Below are positions 34,712 to 44,148 of a stretch of DNA of 64,000 nt, one piece after another (within the stretch, counting starts at the first letter, position 1; each line of letters starts with the position of its first letter). The position numbers and the translations under genes are program-made. The stretch is from assembly GCA_966211955.1 (NCBI GenBank), contig CBIHOF010000027.1, forward strand, positions 6,740 to 70,739, written 5' to 3'. Under the pieces are notes generated by a model that was given only the letters and a program-made list of their open reading frames with translations, searched no databases and was not told the origin of the DNA. Source of the stretch: Albitalea sp966211955. GTDB lineage: Bacteria > Pseudomonadota > Gammaproteobacteria > Burkholderiales > Burkholderiaceae_C.

Positions 34712-35926
34712 CTACTTCGCGGCGCCGACGATCGCGGCGATCACGTCCGGAAATGCCTGCTCGCCGGTGGCGCGGTTGAACAGCCCCATCTCCAGGTCGG
34801 CGGTGTAGCCGTTGTCCCAGTACACCGGCACGAGCCCGTGCTGGAAGGCGGACCTCGTGATGACCTGGTCCCAGTACTTGCGGTAAGTGCCGGCGGCATC
34901 GAACTTGGCGCGCTGCATCGCGCCGTATTCGCCCAGCAGCACCGGCACGCCCTTGTCGATGAAGGCGGTCTTCATCTTCTGGAATTGCGCGTCGGCGAAT
35001 GGCTCGTTGGCCCAGGTCTCGGTGGCCGCCGGGTCGGTGGCGATCGAGCCCCACTGCCAGATCTTGCTGCCGGGGTTGATCGTGAAGTTGAACGGGTCGT
35101 AGTAGTGCACCTCCATGAACAGCCGGTTGGCCGTCGTGTCGATGGGCAGGGTGGCGTTGCAGCTCGTTGCGGCGTTGATGCCGGTGTTGAAAGCTTGCAC
35201 GACCAGGTGCCGCTTCGCGTTGTTGCCGCCGGTGGCGCGCACGGTCTTCACGAAGAGCTGGTTGAAGCCGTTCTGCACGCTGCAGTACTCGGCGGTCGGC
35301 GGGTTGTAGTCGCCGTCGACCATGACTTCGTTGGTGCCGGCGAACAGCAGGTGATCGTCGGCATCCTTGAACGCATTGGCGATCTGCGTCCAGTAAGTCG
35401 CCAGGCGCGCGTTCGCCATGGGCTGCTGTTTGAAGGTGGGCTGCAACCAGCCGCCGTCCCAATGGACGTTGATGATCGCGTACAGCCCGGCGTTGTGTGC
35501 GTAGCCCACCACTTCCTTGACGCGCGCCATCCACTGCGGACTGATGTTGTCGCCGGCGTCGGCATACATCTTCCACGCGACCGGAATGCGCACGCTCTTG
35601 AAGCCCGCGGCCTTCACCGCGTCCATCATCGCCTGCGTCACTTTAGGGTTGCCCCAGGCTGTCTCGGAGAAGTTCTTGCTGCCCCAGACATACGGCTTCT
35701 TGGCGTCGATCGCTTCCAGCGCGTTGCCCAGGTTCCAGCCGGGCGACATCTCCTTGGAAAGCTGCAGGCTCGTGATGTCGCGCATGCCGTTCGATGCACT
35801 GCTGGAACTGGCCGGCGTGGAGTCGCCGGCCGCGGCAGTGGCGCCTGCGCCGCAAGCGGCCGCGCAGGTGGCGACGAGCAGCGATCGCATCATTCGCGAG
35901 ACGAACAGGTGGAGGGCTTGTTTCAT
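34712..35926 (-). CDS. GH5 endo-beta-1,4-glucanase (subfamily-4-like endo-xyloglucanase)
   Basis: 404 residues, exported (SRMMRSLLVATCAAACGAGA, possibly a lipoprotein at one of the two Cys). The GH5 barrel shows MSPGWNLGNALEA, KSVRIPVAWKMY, GLYAIINVHWDGGWL, FAGTNEVMVDG with the acid/base Glu near 200, MEVHYYDPFNF, and VPVLLGEYGAM with the nucleophile Glu near 331. The GWNLGN..VRIPV..NVHHD-type order is that of GH5_4, whose members are often xyloglucan-active; subfamily is inference. It is the last gene of the seven-gene minus-strand operon, 28 bp after the symporter. Confidence 0.92.
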   Translation of the reverse strand: MKQALHLFVSRMMRSLLVATCAAACGAGATAAAGDSTPASSSSASNGMRDITSLQLSKEMSPGWNLGNALEAIDAKKPYVWGSKNFSETAWGNPKVTQAMMDAVKAAGFKSVRIPVAWKMYADAGDNISPQWMARVKEVVGYAHNAGLYAIINVHWDGGWLQPTFKQQPMANARLATYWTQIANAFKDADDHLLFAGTNEVMVDGDYNPPTAEYCSVQNGFNQLFVKTVRATGGNNAKRHLVVQAFNTGINAATSCNATLPIDTTANRLFMEVHYYDPFNFTINPGSKIWQWGSIATDPAATETWANEPFADAQFQKMKTAFIDKGVPVLLGEYGAMQRAKFDAAGTYRKYWDQVITRSAFQHGLVPVYWDNGYTADLEMGLFNRATGEQAFPDVIAAIVGAAK

Positions 35927-35954
35927 CGCTTCGCTAGGGTTGGTTGCCTGGGTG

Positions 35955-37400
35955 TCAGACCTTGCCGCGGCGGGCTTCCAGCGCAGCGCGGATCTCATGC
36001 ATGCGTGTCGCCGTCAACGGAAAGCGCAGGATCGCCACGAGCGCCACCACCAGGCCGATCACGGGGATGGCCGACAGCAGGATGCGGATCATGAAGATCG
36101 CGTGCTCGCTTTGCACCGGGATCTTCGAGTCGAAGCCGGTGAACTGCAGGATCCAGCCCGAGGCGCCGACGCCCAGGGCAATGCCGACTTTGGAGATCCA
36201 CGACTGGCAGGCCGAGAACGAACCTTCTCGCCGCTGGCCGCTCTCCAGCTCGTCGTAGTCCACCACGTCGGCGAGCACCGATCCGTACAGCGTCCAGAAG
36301 CCGGCACCGGTGAAGGCCACGAAGCCGCAGGCGAACAGTTGCAGCACCGGACGTGCCGGGTCATACAGCCACCAATCGCCGATGAATGCGCAGATGGCGA
36401 GTGAGAGGACGGATGCCAAGCCTGCGCGCTTGCCGAAGCGGTGAGCCAGCCGATTGAAGAATGGAATGCCCAGCAAGCCGAATGCCATGCCGGCTCCGCC
36501 CATCGCGGTGTTCCACTTCGTGCCCAGTGCCACATCGCCCTTGCACACGTAGTAGATGGTGGCGTAATAGCCGAGTGCACTCACCATGGCCGTGCCCAGG
36601 CCATAGGCGAGGTTCATGATCACCAGTGTGCGGAAGGGCCGGCATTTCAGGGTCCGACCGAGCGTGTCCGAGAACGCGATCTTGGGTTGCTGTCGCTTGA
36701 CCAGGTTCTCGTAGTAGCGCTCACGCACCAGGAAGAAGATCAGGATGGATGCCACCACCATGATGGTGCCGAGGATCGTGCAATAGGTCTGCGCGCCCCT
36801 CAGGATGTCGGGCTTGCCGTTGGCGTCATTGAAGATTGCGAGCGTCGTGAACTGCGCCGCGGCGAACATCGCCAGCTCGGGGAGCTTCTGGATCGCATTG
36901 CGGATCGACATGACGTTGGTCCGCTCGTGATAGTCGGGCGTCATCTCCGAACCGAGGCTCACCCACGGCATGTTGAAGCAACTCATGATCGGCACGAAGA
37001 GGATCGTGGAGACGAGCATGAAGATGAAGTACTCACTGTCGCTCCAGCCGCGGCCGACCGCGAACAACAGCGGCAGCCCGACGCCAGCCAGCACCCCGCC
37101 GACCAGGATGAACGGCCGCCGCCGCCCGAAGCGCGTGCGCGTGTTGTCCGAGACCCAGCCGAAGATGGCATCGGATGCTGCGTCGACGCCAACCTTCACC
37201 ATCTGCACGGTGGAGATCAGGCCGGGCGCGACGCCCAGGAACACGTTGAACACGTGGAAGGCCAGCCCCGGGTAAAGCCAGTGCCCCCACATGTCCAGGA
37301 ATGCTCCCAGGCCCCAGCCGACCTTCTGGGACATCGGCAGGCGGTCGGGCGCCGGTGCCGGCGCGGCAGCGGTGCTGGTGGTGTTGGCTAGGCTTCGCAT
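35955..37400 (-). CDS. GPH-family (glycoside-pentoside-hexuronide) cation symporter
   Basis: 481 residues with about 12 membrane helices. The family markers are VGVDAASDAIFGWVSDNTRT and RFGRRRPFILVGG in the loop after helix 2-3, as in MelB/XynB-type symporters. It would carry oligo- or disaccharides, perhaps xylose-glucose or galactose-xylose fragments, across the inner membrane with Na+ or H+. AGGAGC lies 8 bases before ATG 37400. It sits between GH1 and GH5 genes, 23 and 28 bp away, so substrate and the cytoplasmic GH1 enzyme probably belong together. Confidence 0.88.
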   Translation of the reverse strand: MRSLANTTSTAAAPAPAPDRLPMSQKVGWGLGAFLDMWGHWLYPGLAFHVFNVFLGVAPGLISTVQMVKVGVDAASDAIFGWVSDNTRTRFGRRRPFILVGGVLAGVGLPLLFAVGRGWSDSEYFIFMLVSTILFVPIMSCFNMPWVSLGSEMTPDYHERTNVMSIRNAIQKLPELAMFAAAQFTTLAIFNDANGKPDILRGAQTYCTILGTIMVVASILIFFLVRERYYENLVKRQQPKIAFSDTLGRTLKCRPFRTLVIMNLAYGLGTAMVSALGYYATIYYVCKGDVALGTKWNTAMGGAGMAFGLLGIPFFNRLAHRFGKRAGLASVLSLAICAFIGDWWLYDPARPVLQLFACGFVAFTGAGFWTLYGSVLADVVDYDELESGQRREGSFSACQSWISKVGIALGVGASGWILQFTGFDSKIPVQSEHAIFMIRILLSAIPVIGLVVALVAILRFPLTATRMHEIRAALEARRGKV

Positions 37401-37423
37401 GGCAGGGGCTCCTGGTGAAACGG

Positions 37424-38785
37424 TCAGACGACGGTGCGCGTGCGCATCACTTCGGCGTAGTAGCGTGCCGACAGCTTGGGCGTGCGCTGGAGCGTCTCGT
37501 AGTCGCAGTGCACGATGCCGAAGCGGCGCTCGTACCCGTCTTCCCACTCGTAGTTGTCGATGAACGACCAGAGGAAGTAGCCGTCGATCGGCACGCCGTC
37601 GGCGATGGCGCGGTGCACCTCGCGCAGGTGGTTGCGCACATAGTCGCGCCGGTGCAGGTCGAACACCTCGCCGTTGACGACCTGCTCGTCGTTGTAGCCG
37701 CAGCCGTTCTCGGTGATGAAGATCGACTGGTGGCCGTAGAGCTCATGGCACATGCGCGAAGCCCAGTAGATGGCTTGCGGCACCAGGTTGAGCCAGGGGC
37801 TGTCCGCACGCGGGTAGTTGGGCGGCAGGGCCAGCGCCTCGTAGGGCTCGCCATTGCGCCCGGCGCGCACGTAGGTGGCGGTGTAGATGTTCAGGCCCAG
37901 GAAGTCGGTGGGCAGGCAGATCAGATCGAAGTCGCCTGCCTGCACCTTCGGCGCGTCGGCGCCCACGCGGTCCAGGTAGGCCTGCGAGTAGCCGCCTGCG
38001 CTGATGGCGCCCAGCAGATGCTCGTTCTTGTCGAAGAACCAGGCCTTCGCAGCGGCGATGTCGGCCGGCGTCTCGGTGACGGGCACGCTGACGTCGCAGT
38101 TGTCGGTGAGGCCCACGCGTGCGCCCGCGCCGCCGAACTCGCGCACGGCACGCACCGCGTGGCCATGTGCCAGCAAGGCATGGTGGTAGGTCTGGTTCAC
38201 CACCGCCGCGCTTTCCTTGCGGCCCGGCGCCTTCGTGCCGATGCCGTAGGCCAGCCACGTGAAGCAGCGGATCTCGTTGAGCGTGATCCAGTTCTTCACG
38301 ACGCCGCCGAACGCCTTGACCACGGTGTCGGCATAGCGTGCGAAGGCGTGCACTGTCTCGCGCGAGGTCCAGCCGCCGCGGTCTTCCAGGGCCTGCGGCA
38401 GGTCCCAGTGGAACAGCGTGACCCACGGCGTGATGCCGTGGCGCGCCATGCTCTCGAGGACGCGCTTGTAGAAGTCGATGCCTGCCTGGTTCAGTGCGCC
38501 GTCGCCGTCCGGGTAGATGCGCGGCCAGGCGATCGACAGGCGGTAGTTCTTGACGCCGAGCGATGCCATCAGCGCGAAGTCTTCGTCGAAGCGGTGGTAG
38601 TGGTCCACCGCGATGTCCAGCGTGTCGCCGTTGGCCACCTTGCCGGGAATGCGGCAGAAGCGGTCCCAGATGGATTCGCCCTTGCCGTCGGTGAAGGCGG
38701 CGCCTTCGATCTGCGCCGAGGCGGCCGCCACGCCGAAGACGAACGAGGTCGGGAACGGGCTGGAGTAGGTGAAGTCGTTGTTCAT
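37424..38785 (-). CDS. GH1 beta-glucosidase, cytoplasmic
   Basis: 453 residues, no signal peptide, the normal size of bacterial GH1. The N-terminal signature FVFGVAAASAQIEGA, acid/base Glu near 170 in WITLNEIRCF, nucleophile Glu near 358 in IFITENGCGYND, and the WSFIDNYEWEDGY aglycone/sugar-binding block are all present. The acid/base region has NEI where NEP is most common. It would cleave beta-glucosyl units from debranched cello-oligosaccharides after import by the neighbouring symporter. Confidence 0.94.
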   Translation of the reverse strand: MNNDFTYSSPFPTSFVFGVAAASAQIEGAAFTDGKGESIWDRFCRIPGKVANGDTLDIAVDHYHRFDEDFALMASLGVKNYRLSIAWPRIYPDGDGALNQAGIDFYKRVLESMARHGITPWVTLFHWDLPQALEDRGGWTSRETVHAFARYADTVVKAFGGVVKNWITLNEIRCFTWLAYGIGTKAPGRKESAAVVNQTYHHALLAHGHAVRAVREFGGAGARVGLTDNCDVSVPVTETPADIAAAKAWFFDKNEHLLGAISAGGYSQAYLDRVGADAPKVQAGDFDLICLPTDFLGLNIYTATYVRAGRNGEPYEALALPPNYPRADSPWLNLVPQAIYWASRMCHELYGHQSIFITENGCGYNDEQVVNGEVFDLHRRDYVRNHLREVHRAIADGVPIDGYFLWSFIDNYEWEDGYERRFGIVHCDYETLQRTPKLSARYYAEVMRTRTVV

Positions 38786-38798
38786 GGTGAAAGGCAGG

Positions 38799-40121
38799 TT
38801 ACTGCGACAGCAGGCGTTGCAGGGTGGGGTCCATGGCCTGCGCCCAGAGGGCGTAGCCCTTGTCGTTGGGGTGCAGGAGGTCGGGCATCACGTCCTTGGA
38901 CAGGGTGCCGTCCCGGTTCGTGAGAGAGGTGTTGATGTCGAGGAAGTACACGTGCCGGCCGTCGTCGAGGCCCTTGATCAGGCCGTTCACGCGCTCGTTG
39001 ATCTGGCGCAGTGGGCCCGTCGGCTTCTCGTCGCGCGGGAAGACGGCGAGCAGCAGCACTCGGGTGTCGGGCAGGCGTTGGCGCAAGTCCTCGACGATGC
39101 GGCGAATGCCAGCAGCGGTGGTGAGCGGATCTTCCTGCCGGTTGCCGGTGTTGTTGGTGCCGATCATCAAGACCGCCACCTTGGGGTTGATGCCATCGAC
39201 CTCGCCGTGCGCGAGGCGCCACAGCACGTTCTCGGTCTGGTCGCCGCTGAAGCCCAGGTCCAGCGCGTTGTACTTCTTGAAGTAGCGGTCCCACACCGCC
39301 CGGCCGGGGTCTTCCCAGCCATGGGTGATGGAGTCGCCGATGAAGACGACCTGCGGGCTCAGGCCGGCCGCCTTGAGCTGGCGAATCTCGTCGAGCTTCT
39401 TCTCGTGCCGGCTCATCCACCAGTCGAGCGACCACACCTGCGTGAGCGGGGCGGGGGTGACGGATTCGGTGCGGTAGTCGGGGCAGTCGGCATTGGGCTT
39501 GCCGTTGCGCACGATCTTCACGTTGGCCACAGACACCTCGCCGCTGCCGCTGCTCTCCACCACGAATGGCTGCGTGACGGCGCTGAAGTCATTGCCGTCG
39601 CGGGCGAAGCATTGCAGCGAGAAGGACAGGTGCTTCCAGCCGGTGCCTTGCAGCGCGCGCGACTCCACCACGTAGGGCAGCTTGCGCCCGCAGTCGGGGC
39701 CGCAGGCGATCGCAAAGGTCAGGCCGGCATGGGCCATGTCGAGTGCCTCGACATCGAACTCCACCGTGCCGCCGGCCAGCCACGGGCGCAGATCCATGGG
39801 CTTGTTCGCCACCAGGCGCAGGCTTGAGAACCAGGCGTTCTTCCACTGCATGGTGAGTGCGTCGCCGGTGGTGTTCTTGCTGGAGCGGCGGATGCTGGCC
39901 TGGTTGTCGGGCGCACCGGCCTTGTCGGGCATCGACAGGTTGACCGAGAGGCCGGAGAGGTCTCGCTGGCCCGCAGCGCCCGCCAGTTGCACGTGCAGGT
40001 TGGCCTGCGGCTCGCCCGTGTACAGCACCAGTTCCTGGGCGCCCCCGTACTTCAGCATGGCGCAGGCTGGCAGCAGGCTGCACAGCGACAACACCCAGGG
40101 CAACCAGGCTCTCGATTTCAT
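38799..40121 (-). CDS. SGNH/GDSL hydrolase 2 with N-terminal beta-sandwich (probable acetyl esterase)
   Basis: 440 residues, paralogue of the 13896-15197 gene in both domains. It has a lipoprotein-like leader (WLPWVLSLCSLLPACAML), an N-terminal beta domain (about 30-220), then VFIGDSITHGWEDPG with Ser near 263, GFSGDQTENVLWRL, LMIGTNNTGNRQ and DLLHPNDKGYALW. Both copies share the SVTPAxL-x(4)-W block just before the catalytic domain. It lies in the GH74-GH1 operon without gaps (1 bp after GH74, 13 bp before GH1). Removal of O-acetyl from galactosyl side chains would clear the way for the beta-galactosidases (inference). Confidence 0.87.
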   Translation of the reverse strand: MKSRAWLPWVLSLCSLLPACAMLKYGGAQELVLYTGEPQANLHVQLAGAAGQRDLSGLSVNLSMPDKAGAPDNQASIRRSSKNTTGDALTMQWKNAWFSSLRLVANKPMDLRPWLAGGTVEFDVEALDMAHAGLTFAIACGPDCGRKLPYVVESRALQGTGWKHLSFSLQCFARDGNDFSAVTQPFVVESSGSGEVSVANVKIVRNGKPNADCPDYRTESVTPAPLTQVWSLDWWMSRHEKKLDEIRQLKAAGLSPQVVFIGDSITHGWEDPGRAVWDRYFKKYNALDLGFSGDQTENVLWRLAHGEVDGINPKVAVLMIGTNNTGNRQEDPLTTAAGIRRIVEDLRQRLPDTRVLLLAVFPRDEKPTGPLRQINERVNGLIKGLDDGRHVYFLDINTSLTNRDGTLSKDVMPDLLHPNDKGYALWAQAMDPTLQRLLSQ

Positions 40122-40122
40122 C

Positions 40123-42456
40123 TCAACGTTCCTCTTTCAACCGCAGCATGGCCACCACCTGCGGCGAGGCCTGCTGCTTGACGGCTTGTGCCGTGGCGGC
40201 GGTGGTGGTGCGGGTCCAGCGATCGATGCGGTCGCCGAGACCCGTTTGCATGACCACCGGCGGCCGCCCCATCATGACGCCGCGACCATGGGGCGCGAGG
40301 TAGAGCACGCCGTGCTCGCGCGCGTCGGCGGCCATCGAAAGAAGCCGGCCGTAGCGGTGGGCGTCGTCGTTGATGCGCACGAAGCTCGCGCCGGCATCGT
40401 CGGAGCGAAAGAGCCCTTCCACCGGAACGCCGGCGTCGCCGGTGCGCACGCTGCCCCAGAGGTAGACGCTGTGGTAGGGCGCCCCCGGTGCGCCCTTGCC
40501 GATGGCGAGCATCCAGGCCTCGGCCACCGGCTTCGATGTCCAGGGCGCGTGGCCGCGGCGCGGCACGTGCAGCAATCGGTCGCCAAGCGCCAGCCAGAGA
40601 TCGCCCGGCGTGCCGGGTGCGCTGAGCAGTTGTGCGGTGTGGCCCCGGGCCGGCCTCGGCAGGTCCGACATCAGCACCTCGAACTTGCGGCCGCCGTCGC
40701 TGCTGGCGAGCAACTGCGCGTTGTCGCCGTCGAAGACGTAGAACACGCCGGCGGCCGCGCGATCGGCCACTGCCTTCAGCGGCGTGTCGCCCGATGCAGG
40801 CCAGCCTTGGCACGCCGTCCAGCTTCGGCCCCGGTCCTGCGACCAGAGTGCCGTGCCTTGGCGCGGCACGCAGACGAAGGACCTGCCTTCGGCGCACACC
40901 GCAATGCTGCCGGCCTGCACCCGGCCGACCCGCGGGGGCGACTCGAACGGGTGCCAGTGGGCACCGCCGTCGTCGGACCAATGCCCGCCCGACGGGCCGT
41001 CGCTCGTGCGCGCGATGAGGTGCTGCGCCTTCTCGGCGAAGTCGATCGAGCGGTTGGTTTCCTTGGGCGGCGTGAAGTAGCCAGCGCCCAGCGCAAGCGC
41101 CGGGTTGGCCCAGGCGCCGCCCGCCACGTCGCCCATGGCTGCCAGCAGCCGCGGGCCGGTCGCGGGGCTGCGGATCTCGAGCGTGGCTGTCTCTTCGAAG
41201 CCCGCCACGGTGATGGTCCACTGCACCGTGCCGCCGTTGCGGGCCGCGCCGAGGTTGCGCGTCATCCACACGCCATAGCCCGTGCCGTAGAGCAATCGCT
41301 CGCCGTCGAACGGGTCGAGCTGCACGGCGGAGAGCCAGTGGCCGAGGTTGCGCTCGGTGCGCATGTACTCGGCCAGCCAGGGGTGGCCTTGCGTGTCGTG
41401 CCGCGAGCGGCCGCCAAGCGGCGTCCAGTGCTCGCCGCCGTCGTCCGTCACGAAGATCTCGTCACCCTTGGCCCCGCGCTCGATGGTGGACACGACCACG
41501 CGACCCGGGTTCTGCCGGTCCACGTCCACCGCCGAATAGCCGAAGCCTTGCCGGCCTTCGCCGGGTTGCTCGGGCGTGATGTCGGTCCAGCGGCCGCGCG
41601 GGTCGCGCTTCCAGACACTGCCGGTCCTCGCATGGCTCGGGTTGCAGGCGACGGGCGCTTCGCCCAGCGCGAAGCTGGCGTACAGCGTGCCGTCGGCGGC
41701 GAAGACGGCATGCTGCGGCACCTGCCGCGGCGTGGCCGCCTCGCGCGCGAAGCTCAGTCCCCCGTCGTGCGAGACGTACAGCCCCGGCTGGTCGTGGCTG
41801 CCGATGTAGACCGTGGCCGAGCCTTTGCCAGGGCTGCCGCTTGCCGGGTCGAACACCACCAGCGAAACGTGTCGCGCGCGAAAGCCGAGGCGGCTGAAGC
41901 TGCGGCCCTGGTCGGTGCTCTTGAGCAAGCCGTCCTGCGAGCTGCCCAGCAGCAGCACGCGGCTGTCGTTCGGGTCCACCTGCAGGCGTTCGCCGCTGCC
42001 GCGGCCGGGCGAATTGCCGCCGATGTGCAAGCCCAGTTCGTGCACCTGCCAGGTCGCGCCCCGGTCGGCCGAAGCGAGCAGGGCGCCCGTGCGCGAGCGG
42101 TCGTCCAGGTACAGGCCGCAGGCGGCGTACAAGCGATCCGGTTGGTTCGGATCGACCGCCAGGCTCAGCACGCCCATCAGGTCGGCGTCGGCATGCGAGA
42201 GGTGGTCGAGCAGCGGCACCCAGCGGTTCGCAGCGGGGTCGAAGCGGTAGGCGCCGCCGATGTCGGTGCGCGCGTACAGCAGGCCCGCCACCTTGGGATG
42301 GAACAGGAAGCCGTCGACGAAACCGCCGGCACCGAAGGGCACGCTGCACCAGTCATACGAGCCGCCAGCGGCCTGCGCCGCACTCCAGGCAAGCGGCAGC
42401 GGGGCGCCCATCAGGGGCGCCAGGCCGGCGGCTTGCAGGAGGCTGCGGCGTCGCAT
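40123..42456 (-). CDS. GH74 endo-xyloglucanase
   Basis: 777 residues with a Tat-like leader (MRRRSLLQAAGLAPLMGAP). Two seven-bladed propellers are indicated by repeated Asp-box-like turns (SADRGATWQ, STDQGRSFS, SHDGGLSFA, TDDGGEHWTP, SQDRGRSWT, SDDAGASF). The first catalytic Asp is D65 in LLYARTDIGGAYRFDP, and the second is probably in AVQLDPFDGERLLYGT near 381, as in characterised GH74 enzymes. The enzyme cuts xyloglucan chains outside the cell or in the periplasm. Its ATG overlaps the stop of the GH35 gene (TGATG). A relic of another GH74 C-terminus lies at 15.25 kb. Confidence 0.94.
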   Translation of the reverse strand: MRRRSLLQAAGLAPLMGAPLPLAWSAAQAAGGSYDWCSVPFGAGGFVDGFLFHPKVAGLLYARTDIGGAYRFDPAANRWVPLLDHLSHADADLMGVLSLAVDPNQPDRLYAACGLYLDDRSRTGALLASADRGATWQVHELGLHIGGNSPGRGSGERLQVDPNDSRVLLLGSSQDGLLKSTDQGRSFSRLGFRARHVSLVVFDPASGSPGKGSATVYIGSHDQPGLYVSHDGGLSFAREAATPRQVPQHAVFAADGTLYASFALGEAPVACNPSHARTGSVWKRDPRGRWTDITPEQPGEGRQGFGYSAVDVDRQNPGRVVVSTIERGAKGDEIFVTDDGGEHWTPLGGRSRHDTQGHPWLAEYMRTERNLGHWLSAVQLDPFDGERLLYGTGYGVWMTRNLGAARNGGTVQWTITVAGFEETATLEIRSPATGPRLLAAMGDVAGGAWANPALALGAGYFTPPKETNRSIDFAEKAQHLIARTSDGPSGGHWSDDGGAHWHPFESPPRVGRVQAGSIAVCAEGRSFVCVPRQGTALWSQDRGRSWTACQGWPASGDTPLKAVADRAAAGVFYVFDGDNAQLLASSDGGRKFEVLMSDLPRPARGHTAQLLSAPGTPGDLWLALGDRLLHVPRRGHAPWTSKPVAEAWMLAIGKGAPGAPYHSVYLWGSVRTGDAGVPVEGLFRSDDAGASFVRINDDAHRYGRLLSMAADAREHGVLYLAPHGRGVMMGRPPVVMQTGLGDRIDRWTRTTTAATAQAVKQQASPQVVAMLRLKEER

Positions 42457-44108
42457 CAGTAGCGCCCCATCCGAACCTTGAGGATGGCGGGCGTGGCGGG
42501 TAGGTTGAGGCCGGAGTCGGTCTGGTCGCCGTTCCAGTTGCGCTCCATCACCCAGCGCCCGGCGCTGTCGAAACGGCCTTCCTCGGCGCGGGCGATCATC
42601 GCTCCCTTGCCTTGCGGCACGGCGGAGTCGATGCGCACGCGGGCGTGCTGGCCGACGATCACGAACTCGTCCTCGCCGATCTGCGCGATCGCCACGCCGC
42701 CCATCGGCTTGTCGGCATGCGGCGGCCGTTCCTTGGTGTATTCCCTCTCGCCGAACTGCCACTGGCCGAACGACACCTGCGCCTTCCAGCCCTTCAATGC
42801 GATGGTCTGGTCGGCATGGTCATCGCCCTCGGCGACGCCATAGGTGCGCCCATCGAAAGCCCATGCGGCCCACTGCCGCTGCATGGAACCAAAGGCCGCG
42901 TAGATGCCGGCGAACGGCTCCACCATGCGCTTGTCGGTGAACTTCGAGCCGAGCGGGAAGTTCGAGTAGTCGAAGTAGTCGATGCCGAAGGGCGAAACAC
43001 CCAGCGAGCCGCGCCCGAGGATGGCGTACACATAGCGTGCATAGGATTCGGCGTTGCTCATCTCCGGAACCCACAGCGCGTTGTCCGCGCGCTGGAACTG
43101 GGCGAGCGTCGCGGCCACCTTGCCGGACTCCGGGTTGTAGAGGTCGGGCGCCGCGATGTCGATGTGCGGCGCCGCGGCCTTGTAGATGTCGACCACGTCG
43201 TGCGTCGGGCCGCCGCTGGCGAAGTTGTTCTTCCACGGCTGCGGCGGATCTTCCAGCGGATCGCGCAGTGCGTTGTTCACGTACATCGGCAGGTCATGGA
43301 CCGCGCGTCCGGCCTTGGCCAGCGTCTCGATGTAGCGCGCAATGGCCCAGGCATGGAAGTACTCGTCGGCATAGTCGCCGTACACCGCTTGCCAGCTCCC
43401 CGAAGGCTTGCCCGCCACCGGCGGCTTCTTGCGGGCAAGCACGGCCTGCGGCACCGGGCCCTCGAAGGCTGCCTGCGCGCGGGCGCCGAAGTCGCGCACG
43501 AGTCCGTAGGTGCCGACCTCGTTCTCCACCTGCACCATGATCACCGTGTGCTGCTGCGCATCGGCCTTCTTCAGGTGGCTCATCAGCGCGGTGAATGCGC
43601 GTGTGTCGGCCTTGAGCGTCTCTTCGCCGAAGGGCGACAGGCAGTAGCTGGCCTTGCCGTCCTTGTCCACCATGCGCGGGAAGCGCTGGTTGTCGAACTT
43701 GACCCATTCGGGCGTGTACTGCGGGCTGGTGTTCTTCCAGGTGCCGAACCACAGCAGCACGAGCCGCACATGATGCTCGCGCGCCTGCTGGAGCAGCGTG
43801 TCGACGAACGCGAAGTCGAATCGGCCCTCGGTCGGTTCGATCTGCTCCCAGGCCACCGGCACCTCGACCGTGTTGGCGTGGATGTCGGCGATGGCCGGCC
43901 AGACCTTGTTCAGCGCCGGTGCGGAGTTGCTGGAGTTGTGCACCTGCGCACCCAGCACGAGGAAGGGCGCGCCATCGACCATCAGCGCATGGCGGCCGCC
44001 GCGCTCGACGAGCTGCGGCCCGTCGGCGGCCGAGGCGAGGGCGCACGAGATGAGGCACAGGGAGACCAGCGCCGGCCCGCGAAGGCGGCGGAACGTGTGT
44101 TTGATCAT
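42456..44108 (-). CDS. GH35-type beta-galactosidase (DUF5597-like C-terminus)
   Basis: 550 residues with a signal peptide (RGPALVSLCLISCALASAAD). The barrel shows PFLVLGAQVHNSSNSAPALN, VEVPVAWEQIEPTEGRFDF, VIMVQVENEVGTYG with the acid/base Glu near 197, and ALWVPEMSNAESYARY with the probable nucleophile Glu near 345. The C-terminal beta domain is of the DUF5597 type that accompanies one GH35 subgroup. A relative in Cellvibrio xyloglucan degradation acts as beta-galactosidase; here it would remove galactose from xyloglucan side chains. It follows the plug-fragment gene by 40 bp and is coupled to GH74. Confidence 0.9.
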   Translation of the reverse strand: MIKHTFRRLRGPALVSLCLISCALASAADGPQLVERGGRHALMVDGAPFLVLGAQVHNSSNSAPALNKVWPAIADIHANTVEVPVAWEQIEPTEGRFDFAFVDTLLQQAREHHVRLVLLWFGTWKNTSPQYTPEWVKFDNQRFPRMVDKDGKASYCLSPFGEETLKADTRAFTALMSHLKKADAQQHTVIMVQVENEVGTYGLVRDFGARAQAAFEGPVPQAVLARKKPPVAGKPSGSWQAVYGDYADEYFHAWAIARYIETLAKAGRAVHDLPMYVNNALRDPLEDPPQPWKNNFASGGPTHDVVDIYKAAAPHIDIAAPDLYNPESGKVAATLAQFQRADNALWVPEMSNAESYARYVYAILGRGSLGVSPFGIDYFDYSNFPLGSKFTDKRMVEPFAGIYAAFGSMQRQWAAWAFDGRTYGVAEGDDHADQTIALKGWKAQVSFGQWQFGEREYTKERPPHADKPMGGVAIAQIGEDEFVIVGQHARVRIDSAVPQGKGAMIARAEEGRFDSAGRWVMERNWNGDQTDSGLNLPATPAILKVRMGRY

Positions 44109-44148
44109 GTCGGTTGGAGCCGGCCGCGTGGGACGACGGGCCAGTGGG

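Noticed and set aside
32735..36094. 1119-codon plus-strand open frame over GH29 and GH5
   Set aside because: Antisense shadow; it crosses two genes and an intergenic control region without any recognisable motif.
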